Source of the DNA: Camarhynchus parvulus
Taxonomy: Eukaryota > Chordata > Aves > Passeriformes > Thraupidae
Length of the DNA: 64,000 nt
Reading direction: 5' to 3'
NCBI RefSeq assembly: GCF_901933205.1
Contig: NC_044574.1
Span: 4,362,733 to 4,426,732 of the forward strand
In this document: piece after piece, positions 61,161 through 64,000 of the stretch
Numbering within the stretch: position 1 is the stretch's first letter
Layout of the letters: every line of letters starts with the position of its first letter
The notes under the pieces: generated by a model
What the model saw: only the letters and a program-made list of their open reading frames with translations
Database searches by the model: none
Told to the model about the DNA's origin: nothing
Program-made: the position numbers and the translations under genes

Positions 61161-61613
61161 GTAAGTGACCTTATTGACACAGCCAGATTTCCATCTGGCA
61201 CCTCCAGGAGAGGCAGGAAAAGTTGCATACTGGGAGAAATGTTAGAGGTGCTGTTTCAGGAGTTTTGGTCAACTTTACGCCGGTGATGGCCCCGGAAATG
61301 TTTGGATGATGGGCAGAGGAACGTGCTGTGTTTTAGTGGCTCATTAAAGCAATTGAGCACGTTAGAAATGGTGTTTGCAGCAGTTTGTCAAAAGGCATGA
61401 GCAACAAGAATTAAATTTCAGTTCAGCTTCACTAACAGTACAATTGAGCTGAATGTCTATTAAGTAAAAAGCCAAATCAGTGCTTCGCAGTCTGGTCCTG
61501 GCCAAGGACTGCTCTAGACTTAATTATTTGTCAGTCTGAACTGAAATAGGGCAAAGGACCTACAGAGAAGGCACAGCCTTAAGAACACATATGGTCTCGA
61601 AAAGTCTGTAGTT

Positions 61614-61645
61614 CATATATAAATATATATATATATATTTATAGT
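61614..61645. repeat. AT dinucleotide run
   Basis: ATATATAAATATATATATATATATTTATA-type low-complexity sequence. Confidence 0.9.
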
Positions 61646-62874
61646 ACCTTCTCTTCCTGAAGAGACACTCTGTAAAGTCAACCAGTGATAATTACAAGTC
61701 TTCAGGGATGATATTGAAATAGCTTTATTGCACCATGAGGAGTATAAAGTATAATGATTGAAACCTTGGATACTCATGGAATGGACATCTAATAAAATTA
61801 TGATAATGTTCATTTTGGTTTGCCCTCCAACAGGCCAAGAACTATGAGAAGTGCTTGTGTTTTCAAAGAAAAATATAACTCAGTGATTTGCTCCGTAACA
61901 TTGTGTGGCATTTTTCTGCACTAACAATGTTTTGAAGGCTTTGTAGCCCCTTTGCAACATATTTCCTTGTCACACAATGTGCTGTTTAGCAAAGGGAAAT
62001 GCAATTAGGGAAATGCAATTAGGGAACTACTGATCTGACAGGTATTGAACTATACCTCTGAATGTTTTCTGTCAAATCAGGACTCTTCCTAATTCTGTAG
62101 AGCCTGAGCTGAGGCAAAGAGTAAGGGTTCCTTGGTTAATATTGACTAAATCTGGATAGTTCCATGATAAAATAAGTGTCTGGATTTTTTTTACAGTGGG
62201 TGTGTGTTTTTGTGTTTTCAAATGTTCTGGAGCATCTTATTCTTGCCATGTACCAAACAGGGAGTCAAGGTACCTCATTCTGCCCTGGAAGTCAGGTGTT
62301 TGCTAAAGTACTTAACTTGTAGGTGCCTAAAGGAAGGTCTTGGGGGTCTGAAGTTTCTGTTTAATGCTGAATCCAGTAAGGTTTATTGCTGTTGTGTGCA
62401 AGAGGATCACAGGGCTGTCAGCAACCTTCCCTCCCAGCCCCTGTGTATATGCAAAGATTTATTGCTGCCTCCTTGTGACTGGAGCTGTGAGAAAGGAAAT
62501 AGCTGGTAGGTGTATGAAGAGAGGAAAAATAAACCCCAAACAAATGGAAAACCCCTCCACAATGTTTGTTCATAGTTATATTATAGTGGCAGTGGAGTTG
62601 TAGGCTTATATGCAGTGAACATATGTGGGGTTAGTGTTATAGCAGTCACATCCTCCACAGATTTGCAGAAAAGTGTTGCAATGACAGGTCTAATAGCATT
62701 ATTAAAAAAGTTAAAAATAGCTAAGTAGATATTTTAAAAATATTATAAGAAGTAATGGCATAAAAGGAGGAAAAATACCTTTTAGGGGTGTAGTTAAAAA
62801 AAAAAGCCAAAAACTCCCTGCCAGAAAAACCCACAGCTTTAATGGGAAGAAGAAAGAACTGTAATGCTGTTAAA

Positions 62875-63106
62875 CTGTCAGAGGGAGAATTTAGGTTTAT
62901 TCTTAGGAGGAAATTCTTTGCTGTGAGCATGGTGAGACACTGATGTCCCCAGAAAAGCTGCCCCATCCCTGGAAATGTCCAAGGCCAGGTTGGACAGGGC
63001 TTGGAGCAACCTGGGAGAGTGGAAGATGTCCAAGCCCATAGCAAGGTGTGGCATTGGATGGACTTAAAAATCCCTTCCAACCCCAGGGCATTCTGTGATT
63101 CTATGA
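62875..63106 (+). mobile_element. CR1 3'-end fragment
   Basis: Plus-strand CR1: GGAGGAAATTCTTTGCTGTG, TGTCCAAGGCCAGGTTGGAC, GGGCTTGGAGCAACCTGGGA, then CCCTTCCAACCCCAGGGCAT and TTCTGTGATTCTATGA. Confidence 0.93.
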
Positions 63107-64000
63107 AACAAGAAATAATGCACAGTTTCAATTATTTAGTCTTGGTTTTACAAGCCTAATATTACATTAGATTTGTATTTTAGACCAAATTGGAGGTTGG
63201 TTAATGATTTTTGACATGTGGTTAGCTTGTAGCCCACCAAAAAGCAACAATGTTGGTTTCAGTAGATGGTCTCGGGCTAATACCTAATATTTTTGTTCCA
63301 TTTAGGTTGTTCCAGACTATTAGAAGCAGATTCTTAATTGAATCCTGTATATCTGTGACAGCTGGTACTGGCTTGTGGGTGCATTCTTACTTTTTTCCAA
63401 GGACGGGTTCTTTTAGGTGGATCTTGCCCTTTTAGTAGTAAGAACTATTTCTGGTTGCGGTAAAAAGCATCTTGAAGAAACAAATTTCTAGTGCAAGTGA
63501 AATTTTTAACCCCACGTTTCAAGTTCATCAGTCTGCAGAAGCAAATACGTATTTGGAATGTATTTATGTCCCTTTTATACTGGATTTTTGCACTTCAAAT
63601 AGTTTCATCATTTTTACTTAGCGATGCACAATGGAATCCTAGCAGATGGACTTCTCTGGTTTTGTGGGTCAAGTATCTTGCAAATAGTTAAAGTGTGGTA
63701 TAAAGATGAGCCATAATCAAGTGACTATGAAATGTAAGATGCTTTCCCAGGCACGGGGCCAGAATTGCTTGCTAAGATATGCAAACACAGCTCTGCTGAA
63801 ATGCGTGGAGTTGCACTTGCTCATGGTAGGGGAATTTGGCACTGCCAGTTCAATACTGTGGAAGGTCTGTAGTATTAATCATTAATTTTGAAATCTGAAT
63901 CTGAATTTTTTGGATGTCCTACCAAACTCAATATTCAGCCTGTCAAAAGGTCAGGAAAAAATAATACATGTTTTAATATTTCTTTACGTGAAACCTGCAT

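Larger units (their letters stand above)
60150..64000 (+). other. CTNNA2: CTNNA2 intron (5' part; continues beyond window)
   Basis: The intron begins with the donor GTAAGT. The next 1005 bases are a nested pair of LTRs. Ancestral intron sequence appears to resume at 61161 (GTAAGTGACC) after the duplicated target site. A CR1 lies at 62875-63106. No further alpha-catenin exon is visible before the window ends. Confidence 0.85.
61167..64000. other. Intronic sequence downstream of the nested LTRs
   Basis: Holds the AT run at 61614-61645, a 14-bp tandem duplication (GGGAAATGCAATTA) near 61995-62025 and the CR1 at 62875-63106. No exon recognised. Confidence 0.5.

Noticed and set aside
61155..61170. 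GTAAGT after the LTR as the donor of an unrecognised exon
   Set aside because: The sequence before it is the LTR terminus (GGTTCCAACA), and the hexamer is better explained as a target-site duplicate.
1..64000. Bacterial-type systems: operons, CRISPR arrays, phage or plasmid modules
   Set aside because: The sequence is vertebrate, with introns and LINE/LTR repeats. There is no spaced direct-repeat array, and no tRNA or rRNA was seen.

Overview
This is vertebrate nuclear DNA, almost all intronic. It is most likely from a bird and probably a songbird. The evidence is many CR1-type LINE 3' ends and several solo LTRs of families I associate with passerines, plus AT-rich intronic sequence and two canonical GT-AG exons. 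The species call is inference.

Coding content. (1) Positions 1-1280, minus strand, hold the start and ectodomain of LRRTM1, a neuronal leucine-rich-repeat synaptic organiser. It is an uninterrupted coding exon that runs off the left edge just before the membrane segment. (2) Positions 42294-42374 and 59997-60149, plus strand, are two consecutive in-frame exons (27 and 51 codons) of CTNNA2, encoding alpha-N-catenin. They cover the start of the M domain, including the vinculin-binding segment. LRRTM1 therefore lies antisense inside a CTNNA2 intron, the same nested layout known in mammals (LRRTM1/CTNNA2, LRRTM2/CTNNA1, LRRTM3/CTNNA3). I see no other supportable protein-coding gene. Most other open frames are antisense shadows, repeats or chance.

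Layout. 1-2450: LRRTM1 coding exon, a predicted short 5'UTR intron (1335-1591) and its likely 5'UTR/promoter side. 2450-42293: large CTNNA2 intron with scattered CR1 fragments, an ERVL-like LTR (13913-14489), a solo LTR carrying a large ATTAT microsatellite (32521-33000), a CR1 split by a solo LTR (about 35280-36095) and a further solo LTR (39291-39678). 42294-42374: CTNNA2 exon. 42375-59996: next intron, with another solo LTR (44435-44793), a CR1-in-CR1 nest (45278-46165) and an LTR at 48059-48648. 59997-60149: CTNNA2 exon. 60150-64000: start of the next intron, which opens with a nested pair of LTRs.

Most interesting observation. The LTR at 60156-61160 appears to have inserted exactly at intron position +6 of the downstream CTNNA2 exon. 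Its 6-bp target-site duplication is GTAAGT, the splice-donor sequence itself. The left copy (60150-60155) still serves as the donor, and a second copy (61161-61166) follows the element. A younger solo LTR (60266-60637, TSD TTCAAG) later landed inside it. Four solo LTRs of one family all keep perfect 6-bp duplications, and a fifth solo LTR of another family precisely interrupts a CR1. I found no new gene system, CRISPR array, operon, tRNA or rRNA here.
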